The notes under the pieces are model-generated. The model saw only the letters and a list, made by a program, of their open reading frames with translations. It was not told where the DNA came from and ran no database searches. Positions 43,924-54,080 of a stretch of 64,000 nt of DNA are shown in pieces (positions within the stretch are counted from its first letter, which is position 1; each line of letters starts with the position of its first letter). A program made the translations under genes and the position numbers. The DNA is from Haemophilus paracuniculus (GTDB taxonomy: Bacteria; Pseudomonadota; Gammaproteobacteria; Enterobacterales; Pasteurellaceae). The stretch is from contig NZ_MUYA01000008.1 in assembly GCF_002015115.1 (NCBI RefSeq), positions 136,650 to 200,649 of the forward strand, read 5' to 3'.

Positions 43924-44348
43924 TATTTACCCCCAAAACCTTTGGTTGGTTCAAATTGGTTTTCGATGATCGGATCAACATCAGCTTGTGGAACGTGGCA
44001 TTGTAAGCAGAAATAACGGCGAGGCGAGGTTTCCGCCGATACGTTGCCTTGACGATCCATAAAGTGAGTTGGGCTAATGCGAGGTGCGCCGGTGGTGCGG
44101 TAGTTTTCGACCCCGTGGCAGTTTAAGCATTGGTTGGTGTTTTTGGTAACTTGGTAGCCTTTTACGCTGTGCGGAATCATCGGCGGTTGATTCACATAGT
44201 TCAAGCCGATTTTGCCGTTATCCTTTGGCATATTTTCAAAGGCTGGGGCGGTGCTTTCTGCACCTTCGGCAATGCTTGAACCCACTTTTTCCACTGCAAA
44301 GCTAGACACTGCAAGGCTTGCAAATAATAGGGCGAGATATTTTTTCAT
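43923..44348 (-). CDS. napB: Dihaem cytochrome NapB
   Basis: Small subunit of periplasmic nitrate reductase, 141 residues, with signal peptide (MKKYLALLFASLAVSSFA) and two CXXCH sites, CLNCH and CLQCH. HSVKGYQVTKNTNQCLNCH and the SPTHFMDRQGN segment between haems are typical of NapB. It relays electrons from NapC and NapH to NapA. Confidence 0.96.
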   Translation of the reverse strand: MKKYLALLFASLAVSSFAVEKVGSSIAEGAESTAPAFENMPKDNGKIGLNYVNQPPMIPHSVKGYQVTKNTNQCLNCHGVENYRTTGAPRISPTHFMDRQGNVSAETSPRRYFCLQCHVPQADVDPIIENQFEPTKGFGGK

Positions 44349-44366
44349 TGTTCACTCCGTTAAAAA

Positions 44367-45242
44367 TTAGCAGTTTTTGACCGCGATCTCACGTTTGAAA
44401 CGTGTGCTGAGGCTAAAAACTTGTTCTGCACAGACATCAATACAACGTCCGCAACTAATACAATCAGGGGATAACACGATGGTGCTATCTTGGGGCTTGC
44501 CGTTGAGGGGCAAGCGTAATACTTGGGGTTCGGGGCAGACGTGGAAGCAATCCATACAGCGGTCGCATTTGGCTCGGTCGGTAACTTTAATTCGCACGAG
44601 GCTTTTCGCCCCGATCACGCCATACATCGCCCCAATCGGGCAGAGATGACCGCACCAGCCGTGTTCCACAATCAGCAGATCGAATAAAAACACCGCCGCC
44701 ACCAGCCACAGGGTTGCCCCCAGTCCGAACACAAAGGTGCGACCGACTGCTGCCACGGGGTTGATCCATTCCCACAACAGCGTGCCTGAAATGGCACTGC
44801 CGACAAGGATCATCGCCAAAATGCCGTAGCGTAACGAGCGAGGCAGTTTTGCCGATTGGCGGATGCCGAGTTTGCGTCTTAGCCACGCAGCGAGATCCGT
44901 TACCACATTCACAGGACAGACCCAACCGCAGAACACTTTGCTCGCCAACAAGCCGTAGCAGACGATAATCACGCCCGCCCCGACTAAGGTTTTCCACTCG
45001 GGCAAGTAGCCTGTGGCGAGGCTTTGTGCCACGATCAGCGGATCGCTTAATGGGATGACGTCCAACAACAGGCTGGCACTGTAATTGCCTTTTAAGATCC
45101 ACAGATTCCAAAACGGACCACTTAAAAACATCAGCACAATGCTGAGTTGGCTTAATCGGCGAAGGATCAAAAAGCGGTGGGCTTGCCACCAGCCGAGTTT
45201 TTCAATCGCTTCTTTGCCAGCTTCTTTGAGTAGGTTTGCCAT
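44367..45242 (-). CDS. napH: Quinol dehydrogenase membrane component NapH
   Basis: 291-residue inner-membrane iron-sulfur protein with four helices, the conserved CGWVCPVN and CGHLCPIGA cytoplasmic motifs, and two C-terminal 4Fe-4S clusters (CDRCMDCFHVCPEP and CISCGRCIDVCAE). With NapG it forms a second quinol-oxidising branch. Its ATG overlaps the napG stop (TAATG). Confidence 0.95.
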   Translation of the reverse strand: MANLLKEAGKEAIEKLGWWQAHRFLILRRLSQLSIVLMFLSGPFWNLWILKGNYSASLLLDVIPLSDPLIVAQSLATGYLPEWKTLVGAGVIIVCYGLLASKVFCGWVCPVNVVTDLAAWLRRKLGIRQSAKLPRSLRYGILAMILVGSAISGTLLWEWINPVAAVGRTFVFGLGATLWLVAAVFLFDLLIVEHGWCGHLCPIGAMYGVIGAKSLVRIKVTDRAKCDRCMDCFHVCPEPQVLRLPLNGKPQDSTIVLSPDCISCGRCIDVCAEQVFSLSTRFKREIAVKNC

Positions 45243-46108
45243 TATTGCCCCCCTGCCCCGTTCGAGCCGTTTAAGCCGTCTGAACCGAATAAGCCCGATT
45301 TTCCGCCTTGACCGCCTAATCCGCCAAAACCTTGTGGCACAAGGGTTGGTTCAGCAGGTTCGGTTGGATTAGCGTTTTTTTCCGAAAATCCTACCCCTTG
45401 TTGAGGGGCTTTTTGCTTGGCTTTGTTCGCTTTTTCCTGCTCTTGCCAGCTTAACCGATAATGTTTGCCCAACATTCCTTTGGCGAGCGAGATTGGCAAC
45501 ACCTTAATCGCCGCCTCTTCCAGCACGCAGGCTTCTTCGCATTTGCCACAGCCCGTGCAAGCGTCCGAATGGACGGTCGGGATAAATTTGGCGTGCTTGC
45601 CTGAACGCTCGTTGCGTTGCATTTCGAGGGTGATCGCCTTATCAATCAGCGGACAAACCCGATAGCATACATCACAACGCAAGCCTTGCCAGTTCAAGCA
45701 GGTTTCTTGATCCAACAACACCGACAAGCCCATTCGAGCATCGTCAATGTTGGTTAAATTTGGATCTAACGCACCGCTTGGACAAGCCTTGACGCACGGA
45801 ATATCAGGACACATTTCGCACGGTTTATCGCGAGCGATAAAATAGGGCGTGCCAGCCTCAACGGGCGACAGCAAGGACGCCAAATGCAACATCTCGTAAG
45901 GACAGGCTTGAACGCATTGTCCGCACCGCACGCAAGCGGCGGCGAAATCTTTATCATCGGCTAACGCCCCAGGGGGACGCAACGCTACCCCTTGTCGGGC
46001 AAGGCTCTGCTGTTGCTGTAAGCCTAAAATAATGCCCACCCCACAAACCCCAGCCACGGTACGCGTAGCGTTTTTCAAAAACTGACGGCGGTTTGGGTCG
46101 AGTTTCAA
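45242..46108 (-). CDS. napG: Ferredoxin-type protein NapG with a glycine-rich tail
   Basis: Periplasmic electron-transfer protein with four 4Fe-4S motifs (for example [54 protein letters not shown]) after a Tat signal ([15 protein letters not shown]). 288 residues from a TTG at 46108 (AGAGGA upstream). E. coli NapG is about 231; the extra 60 residues here are a low-complexity tail, Pro/Lys-rich then [16 protein letters not shown]. The DNA for PQQGVGF contains an uptake-sequence variant. The tail is probably dispensable. Confidence 0.93.
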   Translation of the reverse strand: MKLDPNRRQFLKNATRTVAGVCGVGIILGLQQQQSLARQGVALRPPGALADDKDFAAACVRCGQCVQACPYEMLHLASLLSPVEAGTPYFIARDKPCEMCPDIPCVKACPSGALDPNLTNIDDARMGLSVLLDQETCLNWQGLRCDVCYRVCPLIDKAITLEMQRNERSGKHAKFIPTVHSDACTGCGKCEEACVLEEAAIKVLPISLAKGMLGKHYRLSWQEQEKANKAKQKAPQQGVGFSEKNANPTEPAEPTLVPQGFGGLGGQGGKSGLFGSDGLNGSNGAGGQ

Positions 46109-46130
46109 GGTTGATCCTCTCTATTCTTAT

Positions 46131-46275
46131 CTGCCCCCGCTTGCGGGGGAAGTACCGCCGTTAGGCGGGGTAGGGGGATCAAGCGGTCAGTTTGGTAAAA
46201 TTTTTCGCAAATCCTACCGCTTGCCCCCTTCGGTTTCGCTTCGCGCAACCACTTCCCCCGCGAGCGGGGGCAGAT
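46131..46275. repeat. Palindromic repeat family A, copy 3 (split), between napA and napG
   Basis: Left part 46131-46177 has CTGCCCCCGC-TT-GCGGGGGAAG and CGCC-GTTA-GGCG arms ending GGGGTAGGGGG; right part 46223-46275 runs from GCCCCCT through GGTT..AACC and CCCCCGC-GA-GCGGGGGCAG. Between them sit two opposed uptake sequences. The whole 188-bp gap inside the nap operon is filled. Confidence 0.8.
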
Positions 46276-46296
46276 CATTCTATTACTACGCTTGAA

Positions 46297-48771
46297 TTAC
46301 GCCTTAACCACTTTCACCGCACATTTTTTGAAGTCGGTTTCTTTGGAAATTGGGTCGGTGGCGTCAAGGGTGAGTTTGTTTACTAATTGTCCTGCATCGA
46401 AGAACATTGTAAACACCAAGCCTTGTGGCACTTTGTTACGACCACGGGTATCAAGGTGCGAAATCATTTCCCCACGGCGAGTGATCAATTTCACTTTGTC
46501 GCCGTGGCGTAAACCACGTTCTTGGGCATCCGTTGGGTGCATATACACGAGGTTGTTCGGGAACGAACGGTGCAACTCTGGCACGCGGCGTGTCATTGAG
46601 CCAGAGTGCCAATGTTCCAGCACACGACCCGTTGAGAGCCATAAATCGTATTCCGCATCTGGGGCTTCCGCAGGTGGCTCGTATGGCACGGCTAAAATGA
46701 TCGCTTTTTTGTCTGGATAGCCGTAGAACGCCACGCCTTCGCCCTCTTTCACATAAGGGTCGAAGCCTTCACGATAACGCCATTGGGTCTCTTTGCCGTT
46801 CACTACTGGCCAACGCAAGCCTTTCACTTGGTGGTAAACATCGAAGTCGGCGAGGTCGTGGCCGTGTCCGCGACCGAAAGTCGCATACTCTTCAAACAAG
46901 CCTTTTTGAATGTAGAAACCGAAGTAATCCGCTTCATCGTTCAACTGACCTTCCACTTTCGGGAATTTGTTTACGTTGCCGTTGAGGTACAACACATCGT
47001 AAAGGGTTTTGCCTTTAAATTCTGGGTTGGCAGCGAGTAATTCTTCTGGCCATACTTCGTCTGTTTTGAAGTATTTAGAAAACTCGACTAATTGCCACAA
47101 GTCTGATTTTGCTTCACCTGGGGCTTTTACTTGTTGGTGCCAGAATTGGGTACGGCGTTCGGCGTTGCCGTAGCCACCCTCTTTTTCCACCCACATTGCG
47201 GTTGGTAAGATCAAGTCCGCAGACAAGGCGGAAGCGGTCGGATAAGGGTCAGAAACCACCACGAAGTTACGCTCATCACGCCAACCTGGTAAACGCTCGC
47301 CGTCAATGTTCGGGCCGCATTGCATATTGTTGTTACACATTACCCAGTAGGCGTTGAGTTTGCCGTCTTTTAAGGCACGGTCTTGTGCCACGGCGTGTAA
47401 GCCCACTTTTTCTTGCACCGCCCCTTTTGGTAATTTCCAAATTTGCTCGGCGGTTTCACGGTGTTTCTCGTTGGTAACCACTAAATCCGCTGGCAAGCGG
47501 TGAGCAAATGTGCCCACTTCGCGAGCCGTACCACAAGCGGACGGTTGCCCTGTTAAAGAGAATGGACCGCAACCTGGTTTAGAAATTTTGCCTGTGAGCA
47601 AGTGAATGTTGTAGATCATATGGTTCGCCCACACGCCACGCGTATGTTGGTTGAAGCCCATTGTCCAGAACGACACCACTTTTTTGTTCGGATCGGCGTA
47701 AAGTTTCGCCAAAGATTCTAATTGATCTTTCGGTACGCCCGACATTTCCGCTGCTTTGTCTAGGGTAAATTCCTTGACGGTCGCTTTATATTCTTCAAAA
47801 TCGCTGTCGAACATTTTGCCTGCGGTGTCGGCATTTTTCGCCGCTTTTTCAAGCGGATGATCTGGGCGTAATCCGTAGCCGATGTCCGTTTGACCGCGTT
47901 TAAATTTGGTGTGTTTTTGAATGAAATCTTGATCGATTGCATTATTTTCGATCAAATAGTTCGCAATATAGTTCAAAATCACTAAATCGCTGTGCGGTTT
48001 AAACACCATTCCGTTATCGGCAAGTTCAAAGGAACGATGTTGGAACGTAGAAAGCACCGCTACTTTCACATCTGGGTTGGATAAACGGCGATCAGAAATA
48101 CGCGACCACAAAATCGGGTGCATTTCCGCCATATTTGAACCCCAAAGCACGAAAGCATCCGCTTGCTCAATATCATCGTAACATCCCATCGGCTCGTCCA
48201 TACCAAAGGTACGCATAAACGCCACCGCCGCCGACGCCATACAATGGCGAGCGTTCGGGTCGATATTGTTAGAGCGTAAACCTGCTTTGAACAGTTTCGA
48301 TTTCGCAATCCCCTCGAAAATGGTCGATTGACCCGAGGTAAACATACCCACGCCGTTCGGGCCTTGCTCTTTCAAGGCTTTTTTGAATTTTTCCGCCATA
48401 ATGGTGAACGCTTGATCCCACGAAATTGGGGTAAATTCGCCGTTTTTGTCGAATTTGCCGTCTTTCATACGCAACATCGGGGCGGTCAAGCGGTCTTTTC
48501 CGTACATAATTTTCGGCAGGAAGTAGCCTTTAATACAGTTCAAACCTTTGTTCACTTCCGCTTCTGGGTCGCCCTGCGAAGCCACTACGCGACCGTTTTG
48601 CGTTCCCACTAAAACGCTACAACCCGTACCGCAGAAACGGCACGGGGCTTTTTGCCACTTAATGCTGTTATCTTCGGCGTAAACGCTTTTGACGGGAATG
48701 GTAATCCCCGCCGCAACGGCTGCGGCAGCCGCCGCATTTGCCTTCATAAAATCTCTACGATTCAGTTCCAT
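46297..48771 (-). CDS. napA: Periplasmic nitrate reductase catalytic subunit NapA
   Basis: Molybdopterin (bis-MGD) enzyme that reduces nitrate to nitrite, 824 residues. Tat signal [19 protein letters not shown]. The 4Fe-4S cluster is bound by Cys44, Cys47, Cys51 and Cys79. Mo ligand Cys is in [17 protein letters not shown] (about 177). C-terminal MGD-binding parts include [23 protein letters not shown]. It is matured with NapD and receives electrons through NapB. Confidence 0.98.
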   Translation of the reverse strand: MELNRRDFMKANAAAAAAVAAGITIPVKSVYAEDNSIKWQKAPCRFCGTGCSVLVGTQNGRVVASQGDPEAEVNKGLNCIKGYFLPKIMYGKDRLTAPMLRMKDGKFDKNGEFTPISWDQAFTIMAEKFKKALKEQGPNGVGMFTSGQSTIFEGIAKSKLFKAGLRSNNIDPNARHCMASAAVAFMRTFGMDEPMGCYDDIEQADAFVLWGSNMAEMHPILWSRISDRRLSNPDVKVAVLSTFQHRSFELADNGMVFKPHSDLVILNYIANYLIENNAIDQDFIQKHTKFKRGQTDIGYGLRPDHPLEKAAKNADTAGKMFDSDFEEYKATVKEFTLDKAAEMSGVPKDQLESLAKLYADPNKKVVSFWTMGFNQHTRGVWANHMIYNIHLLTGKISKPGCGPFSLTGQPSACGTAREVGTFAHRLPADLVVTNEKHRETAEQIWKLPKGAVQEKVGLHAVAQDRALKDGKLNAYWVMCNNNMQCGPNIDGERLPGWRDERNFVVVSDPYPTASALSADLILPTAMWVEKEGGYGNAERRTQFWHQQVKAPGEAKSDLWQLVEFSKYFKTDEVWPEELLAANPEFKGKTLYDVLYLNGNVNKFPKVEGQLNDEADYFGFYIQKGLFEEYATFGRGHGHDLADFDVYHQVKGLRWPVVNGKETQWRYREGFDPYVKEGEGVAFYGYPDKKAIILAVPYEPPAEAPDAEYDLWLSTGRVLEHWHSGSMTRRVPELHRSFPNNLVYMHPTDAQERGLRHGDKVKLITRRGEMISHLDTRGRNKVPQGLVFTMFFDAGQLVNKLTLDATDPISKETDFKKCAVKVVKA

Positions 48772-48800
48772 AACAATGTTCCCACATTCAAATTAAAAAA

Positions 48801-49088
48801 CTAATGTTGTTCGTCTTGATGACTATAAATCAGCGACACCACGATCACACCGTCAATGTCTTTGATCTGTTCCATTTGCTCGACCAAGGTGCGTTGGAAA
48901 TCGCTTTCCATTACCACCACGAGCTTGCCTTCTTCGGGCTTTTCGCCGTGAATTTCGGTCAGCGGCATCGCCAGTAACGCCGCTTTCACGCTTGCCAGCT
49001 TTTCAGGGCGAGCTTGCACCACAAGGCTACACACATACCAATTCCCCGCAACGGGCGTTTGGTCTAACTTATCGGCTACATTTCGCAT
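48801..49088 (-). CDS. napD: NapA signal-peptide-binding chaperone NapD
   Basis: 95 residues from the ATG at 49088. Ferredoxin-like fold protein that binds the NapA Tat signal and delays export until the cofactor is in place. Conserved start WYVCSLVVQARPEKLASVKAALLAMPLTEIHG. A longer in-frame reading overlaps napF and is unlikely. The ribosome site is weak (AGAG 12 bases up), so translation may be coupled to napF. Confidence 0.9.
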   Translation of the reverse strand: MRNVADKLDQTPVAGNWYVCSLVVQARPEKLASVKAALLAMPLTEIHGEKPEEGKLVVVMESDFQRTLVEQMEQIKDIDGVIVVSLIYSHQDEQH

Positions 49089-49126
49089 TTTGTTGAATTT
49101 TTCTCTTTTTATGCCGTTACAAGCGG

Positions 49127-49672
49127 TCAGTTTGGCGAAAATTTTTGCGGATCGGCAAGGCGGATCGACTGATTCGGACACACCGCCAAACACGCCCCAC
49201 AACCGTTACAACTCGCCATTTCAAACTGCAACGCCCCACCGCCAATTTGACGGCGAAAGGCAATCGCACGGCTCGGGCAAGCGTCTTCGCAACTGCGACA
49301 TTCCACCTGATGTTGCACCAAACAACTCGGCAAAATCTCAATTTTGTGCGACCACGCCGCTTCACTCACAGGGCGAAAAACGCCCGCCTCACATGCCTGC
49401 ACGCAGGCTTGACAAAAACTGCACTCGCCCCGCCCACGGCTAAAATCGACTTCGGGAAATCCCCCCGCCCCACGCACCAAAATCTGCGTTTCACACACCG
49501 CCACACAACGGTCGCAAGCGGTGCATTTTTCTAAAAAATCCGCCAAATTCGCCCACGGCGGACGAATGGCGTGATGACCTTGTTGCTTTACCTGTTCGCT
49601 TTTCAAGGCATTTAAAAAATGCCCCCGCAAAAAACTACGGCGAGGTAAATTGGTTTCGGTTAAATTACCCAA
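49127..49672 (-). CDS. napF: Ferredoxin-type protein NapF
   Basis: 181-residue cytoplasmic iron-sulfur protein with three to four 4Fe-4S motifs: CTACDRCVAVCETQ, CSFCQACVQACEAG, CRSCEDACP and CNGCGACLAVCP. It interacts with NapA before export. Starts with a TTG at 49672, supported by AGAGG six bases upstream; no ATG is in frame nearby. First gene of the operon, 60 bases after the predicted transcript start. Confidence 0.93.
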   Translation of the reverse strand: MGNLTETNLPRRSFLRGHFLNALKSEQVKQQGHHAIRPPWANLADFLEKCTACDRCVAVCETQILVRGAGGFPEVDFSRGRGECSFCQACVQACEAGVFRPVSEAAWSHKIEILPSCLVQHQVECRSCEDACPSRAIAFRRQIGGGALQFEMASCNGCGACLAVCPNQSIRLADPQKFSPN

Positions 49673-49737
49673 AAATACCTCTTCATTCTCACTTCAAAAA
49701 AAGTGGGCGGATTATATCACTCGCAAAATGTTATTAA

Positions 49738-49780
49738 ATTGTATCTTTAAGTTAAAAAACATTTATTTGATATTCGTCAA
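49738..49780 (-). promoter_or_regulatory. FNR-dependent promoter of the nap operon
   Basis: TTGATATTCGTCAA (49767-49780) matches the FNR consensus TTGATNNNNATCAA with one mismatch. On the minus strand a TACAAT -10 covers 49743-49738, giving a start near 49731-49732 and placing the FNR centre at about -41.5, the class II position. Confidence 0.75.
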
Positions 49781-49853
49781 AAAAATTGAAATCCGTTTTA
49801 TTTTTGAGGGATTTGCAAGGGGTGGGATTTTTTGAAATTTCTCTCTTGTAATT

Positions 49854-50056
49854 ACCCTCTCCCTGATATTTCTTCTGAACGAAGAAATATCTGTCCCTCT
49901 CCCACTTGTGGGAGAGGGTTGATAATTTGGCTTGATTAAAAACTCTCTCCCGCAAGCGGGGCGAGGGGTAAATATAGTTAAAAGGATAAAAACTCTCTCC
50001 CGTTCACGGGAGAGAGACAGCTTGAAATACGTTCAGTATTTCAAGCAGAGAGAGGG
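49854..50056. repeat. Palindromic repeat family B, copy 2
   Basis: 203 bp. Arms GATATTTCTTC / GAAGAAATATC, CTCTCCC-ACTT-GTGGGAGAG and GCTTGAAATAC-GTTCA-GTATTTCAAGC match those of copy 1 with paired substitutions. A middle module starting AAAAACTCTCTCCCG occurs twice, making this copy longer. It takes up most of the 493-bp divergent gap between napF and rsfS. Confidence 0.85.
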
Positions 50057-50104
50057 GAAAATTACGTAAAATCTATCCGCTTGCCCCGCTTTCTAAGAAA
50101 AATA

Positions 50105-50113
50105 TGCTACAAT
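50105..50113 (+). promoter_or_regulatory. Extended -10 promoter for rsfS
   Basis: TGCTACAAT: extended -10 with TACAAT at 50108-50113, just downstream of repeat B and about 50 bases before rsfS. Confidence 0.5.
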
Positions 50114-50165
50114 TCGCCCCTTTTTGTATTGAATGAGAACGTGAAACAACGTTAGGAACAGTAAC

Positions 50166-50480
50166 GTGGAAAAGAATTTAGTCGAATTTTTAACAACCAC
50201 CCTCGATGATTTAAAAGCCCAGCAGATTGAAACCCTTGATGTGAAAGGCAAATCGAGCATTACCGATGCGATGATTATTTGTACGGGGACGTCCAGTCGC
50301 CACGTGGCTTCGGTGGCGGATAAGCTGATCGAGGAAGCGAAAAAGGCGGGGGTTGAGGTGTTTGCCTCTGAGGGCAAGGCGGTTGCCGATTGGGTGGTGG
50401 TCGATTTCGGGCAGGCGATTGTGCATATCCTGCAACAAGAGAGCCGTGAGATGTACCAACTCGAAAAATTGTGGGCGTAA
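50166..50480 (+). CDS. rsfS: Ribosomal silencing factor RsfS
   Basis: 104-residue protein that binds L14 on the 50S subunit and blocks subunit joining in starvation. GTG start at 50166 with AGGAAC upstream. Conserved VKGKSSITDAMIICTGTSSRHVASVADKL and EGKAVADWVVVDFGQAIVHILQQESREMYQLEKLW. First gene of the cluster with rlmH, mrdA and mrdB, an order kept from E. coli. Confidence 0.96.
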   Translation: MEKNLVEFLTTTLDDLKAQQIETLDVKGKSSITDAMIICTGTSSRHVASVADKLIEEAKKAGVEVFASEGKAVADWVVVDFGQAIVHILQQESREMYQLEKLWA

Positions 50481-50495
50481 GCGGTAGGATTTTCG

Positions 50496-50963
50496 ATGAA
50501 AATTCAACTGATTGCGGTCGGCACCAAAATGCCTGCGTGGGTAACTACGGGCTTTGAGGAATATCAACGCCGTTTCCCGAAAGATATGCCGTTTGAGCTG
50601 ATTGAAATCCCTGCGGGTAAGCGGGGCAAAAATGCCGATATTAAGCGAATTTTAGAGCAAGAGGGCAAGGCGATGTTGGCGGCGTGCGGTCGGGGCAAAA
50701 TCGTTACCCTTGATATCCCAGGGAAGCCGTGGACGACCGAACAACTCGCCACCCAACTGGAAAGTTGGAAAAATGACGGGCGAGATGTCTGCCTGTTGAT
50801 CGGCGGCCCTGAGGGGTTATCCCCTGAATGCAAGGCAGCGGCGGAACAGAGCTGGTCGCTCTCGCCTTTGACCCTGCCGCACCCCCTCGTGCGTGTGGTG
50901 GTGGCGGAAAGTTTATATCGTGCGTGGTCGCTTTCGACCAATCACCCTTATCATCGTGAATAA
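50496..50963 (+). CDS. rlmH: 23S rRNA (pseudouridine-1915-N3)-methyltransferase RlmH
   Basis: 155-residue SPOUT methyltransferase that acts on pseudouridine 1915 in the assembled ribosome. The knotted SAM site is formed by [46 protein letters not shown]. Full length; 15 bases after rsfS, with an uptake-sequence variant in the gap. Confidence 0.97.
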   Translation: MKIQLIAVGTKMPAWVTTGFEEYQRRFPKDMPFELIEIPAGKRGKNADIKRILEQEGKAMLAACGRGKIVTLDIPGKPWTTEQLATQLESWKNDGRDVCLLIGGPEGLSPECKAAAEQSWSLSPLTLPHPLVRVVVAESLYRAWSLSTNHPYHRE

Positions 50964-50975
50964 GAAAGAAAGCAA

Positions 50976-52916
50976 ATGTTTGGCAAGTTAGGAAAATGGA
51001 TCGCGTCAAAACCGACTGAAAAGGTGCGAGACGGGCAAGCGGAAGTGAATCTGTTTGCTCGCCGTGCCTTGATTGCGTTTGTGGGGGTGCTTGCTCTCAC
51101 GGGCGTGCTGTTGGCGAATTTATATAATCTGCAAATTGTGAATTATGATGCTTACCAAACGCGTTCCAATGGTAACCGCATTAAACTGTTGCCCGTGCCA
51201 CCAACAAGGGGGGTGATCTACGACCGCAACGGCAAAGTGTTGGCGGAAAATATCACTTATTTTGGCTTATATATTGTGCCAGAAAAAACCGATAATTTAG
51301 AGCAAACCATTGAAGAATTACGTCAAGTGGTGGGGCTGACCGATCAAGATATTGAGAATTTCCGCAAAGAGAAAAAGCGTTCCGACCGCTACACCCCGAT
51401 TTTGATTAAAGGCGATATGAATGAAGAACAGATCGCCCGTTTTTCGGTGAATCAACACCGCTTTCCGAGCTTAGATGTGCAACCTTACTTTAAGCGAATT
51501 TACCCTTACGGCGAAGTGATGACACACATTTTGGGTTATGTGTCGAAAATCAACGATAAAGATAAGAAAAAGCTCGAAAGTGAGGGGAAATTCGGCAATT
51601 ATGCAGGATCGCACGAAATCGGCAAATTGGGGATTGAAAAGTATTACGAAGATCAGTTGCACGGTCAAACGGGCTTTGAGGAAGTGGAAATCAATAACCG
51701 CGGCAAAGTGATCCGCAAATTGCGTGATAAACCTGGGCAAGCGGGTAGTTCCGTGCGATTAACCATTGATGTGGAACTGCAAAAATATATTTTCGACCTG
51801 CTCAAAGGCAAAAAAGGCTCGGTGGTGGTGCTTGATCCGAAAGACAGTAGCATTTTGGCAATGGTAACCAGCCCGAGCTACGATAATAACCTTTTCGTGG
51901 ATGGCATTTCGGGCAAAGATTACAAAAACTTACTCGATGATCCTGCTCGTCCGCTGTATAGCCGTTCTACCCAAGGGACTTATCCACCCGCTTCAACGAT
52001 CAAGCCGTTTATGGCGATTGCAGGTTTAATGGAAAAGAAAATTACCCCTTATTCCACCATTTTCGACCCTGGTTACTGGATTTTACCTGGCACGACCCAA
52101 CGCTATCGAGATTGGAAAAAGTCAGGGCACGGTCAAACCAACGTAATTAAAGCGATTGTGGAATCTTCGGATACTTACTTTTATCAACTCGCCTACGATA
52201 TGGGGATTGATAAAATGTCTGATTGGATGATGCGTTTTGGCTTCGGCACGAAAACGGGCATCGACCTTTACGAAGAATCGGTGGGCTTAATGCCAACCCG
52301 TGAGTGGAAACAGAAGCGTTACAAAAAGCCGTGGGTGCAGGGGGATACCATTCCCGTTGGCATCGGGCAGGGCTACTGGATTTCCACCCCGCTACAACTG
52401 GCGAAAGCGACCGCTGTGCTAGTCAATGACGGCAAAGTGAACACGCCCCATTTATTGAAAGAAGTGATGTCGGAACAAAATCAGCCTTATCAAGATCCGA
52501 GATTGTATTCGGATATTCAAGGCGTGCCGAAACAGTATTGGCAGTTGGCAAAACAGGGAATGTACGGCGTAATCAACGCAGGGAACGGTACGGGTAAAAA
52601 AGCCTTTGCTGGCACATTCTACCGAGCCGCAGGTAAATCAGGTACGGCACAGGTGTTTAACCTCAACGGCGGAAAATATAATGCCAATGCGATCAAAAAA
52701 GAGTTGCGAGATCACGCGTGGTTTATGGGCTATGCCCCTTACGATAACCCGAAAGTGGTGGTGGCAACCATTTTAGAAAACGAAGGCGGCGGCGGTGGCG
52801 TAGCAGGCCCTGTGGTGCGAAAAGTAATGGATTTTGCGTTACGCAACACGGTGGCAGATCAACCTGAAAAAAATACCCAAAACCCACCGCTTGCAGAGGG
52901 GGAAACTCGTGAATAG
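50976..52916 (+). CDS. mrdA: Penicillin-binding protein 2 (elongasome transpeptidase)
   Basis: Cell-elongation DD-transpeptidase, 646 residues. One N-terminal membrane helix, pedestal domain with [22 protein letters not shown], and the catalytic domain with STIK (in PPASTIKP), SSD (ESSDTYFYQ) and KSGTAQ motifs. Partner of the SEDS polymerase RodA encoded next; its last codons overlap mrdB. Confidence 0.97.
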   Translation: MFGKLGKWIASKPTEKVRDGQAEVNLFARRALIAFVGVLALTGVLLANLYNLQIVNYDAYQTRSNGNRIKLLPVPPTRGVIYDRNGKVLAENITYFGLYIVPEKTDNLEQTIEELRQVVGLTDQDIENFRKEKKRSDRYTPILIKGDMNEEQIARFSVNQHRFPSLDVQPYFKRIYPYGEVMTHILGYVSKINDKDKKKLESEGKFGNYAGSHEIGKLGIEKYYEDQLHGQTGFEEVEINNRGKVIRKLRDKPGQAGSSVRLTIDVELQKYIFDLLKGKKGSVVVLDPKDSSILAMVTSPSYDNNLFVDGISGKDYKNLLDDPARPLYSRSTQGTYPPASTIKPFMAIAGLMEKKITPYSTIFDPGYWILPGTTQRYRDWKKSGHGQTNVIKAIVESSDTYFYQLAYDMGIDKMSDWMMRFGFGTKTGIDLYEESVGLMPTREWKQKRYKKPWVQGDTIPVGIGQGYWISTPLQLAKATAVLVNDGKVNTPHLLKEVMSEQNQPYQDPRLYSDIQGVPKQYWQLAKQGMYGVINAGNGTGKKAFAGTFYRAAGKSGTAQVFNLNGGKYNANAIKKELRDHAWFMGYAPYDNPKVVVATILENEGGGGGVAGPVVRKVMDFALRNTVADQPEKNTQNPPLAEGETRE

Positions 52917-54042
52917 AGGCGTGAAAAAGTTCTTTGGCAAAATTTTATCCCTTGATTTGTGGCTGTTGATCGGCTTGCTGGCGATCACGGGCTACGGTTT
53001 GCTCGTGCTATATAGTGCGAGTGGGGCGAGCGAAAAAATGTTTACCAGCCGTGTGATTCAAGTTTCCCTCGGCTTGGGCGTGATGTTTGTAATGGCGATG
53101 ATTCCGCCGAGTTTTTATCAGCGAGTCGCCCCTTACCTCTATTTGGTCTGTATCGTGTTGCTGGTGCTGGTGGATTTAGTCGGCGAAACCAGTAAAGGGG
53201 CGCAACGTTGGTTAAATCTGGGGGTGGTGCGATTCCAACCCTCAGAAATCGCCAAACTTGCCGTGCCGTTAATGGTTGCAACCTTTTTGGGCAACCGCTC
53301 ACTACCACCAAGTTTGAAAGATACCTTTATTGCCTTAGCGATCATCATCTTCCCAACCCTATTGGTGGCGGCTCAACCTGACTTAGGCACGTCCATTCTT
53401 GTTTGTGCGGCGGGCGTTTTCGTCCTGTTTTTGGCGGGATTAAGTTGGAAACTAATCGGGGCGGGCGTGGTCTTTCTTGCGGGCTTTATTCCGATAATGT
53501 GGTTCTTCTTGATGCACGATTATCAGAAAACCCGTGTGATGACCTTAATCGACCCTGAAAAAGACCCCCTTGGGGCGGGCTACCATATTATCCAATCGAA
53601 AATTGCGATTGGCTCAGGGGGCATTGAGGGCAAAGGCTGGATGGAAGGCACACAATCCCAACTGGAATTTTTGCCTGAACCGCACACGGATTTCATCTTC
53701 GCCGTATTAAGTGAAGAACACGGAATGATCGGGGTGTTGATTTTATTAGGGATTTATCTCTTTATTATCGGTCGTGGCTTGATGATCGGGGCGAAAGCGG
53801 ATTCCGCCTTCGGACGCATTTTATCAGGCGGCACGGCTCTGCTCTTTTTCGTTTACGTTTTCGTAAACATCGGAATGGTAAGTGGCATTTTGCCCGTGGT
53901 GGGCGTGCCTTTACCATTATTTAGCTACGGTGGCACATCTTACGTTACCCTAATGGCGGCGTTTGGTTTAATGATGTCCACCTACGTTCATCGCAAAAAA
54001 GCGAATGAACGCAATCCATACGATAAATTACGTTCTTATTGA
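52909..54042 (+). CDS. mrdB: SEDS glycosyltransferase RodA
   Basis: Peptidoglycan polymerase of the elongasome, 377 residues, about ten membrane helices. It begins at GTG 52909 (AGAGGGGG upstream), overlapping mrdA by eight bases; another GTG at 52921 is possible. Family features: STGASRWLNLG-type [45 protein letters not shown] (catalytic Asp region) and [12 protein letters not shown]. Confidence 0.96.
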   Translation: MNRGVKKFFGKILSLDLWLLIGLLAITGYGLLVLYSASGASEKMFTSRVIQVSLGLGVMFVMAMIPPSFYQRVAPYLYLVCIVLLVLVDLVGETSKGAQRWLNLGVVRFQPSEIAKLAVPLMVATFLGNRSLPPSLKDTFIALAIIIFPTLLVAAQPDLGTSILVCAAGVFVLFLAGLSWKLIGAGVVFLAGFIPIMWFFLMHDYQKTRVMTLIDPEKDPLGAGYHIIQSKIAIGSGGIEGKGWMEGTQSQLEFLPEPHTDFIFAVLSEEHGMIGVLILLGIYLFIIGRGLMIGAKADSAFGRILSGGTALLFFVYVFVNIGMVSGILPVVGVPLPLFSYGGTSYVTLMAAFGLMMSTYVHRKKANERNPYDKLRSY

Positions 54043-54080
54043 TGTTTTTTATCCGTGCGACAACAGAGAGGATACGCACA

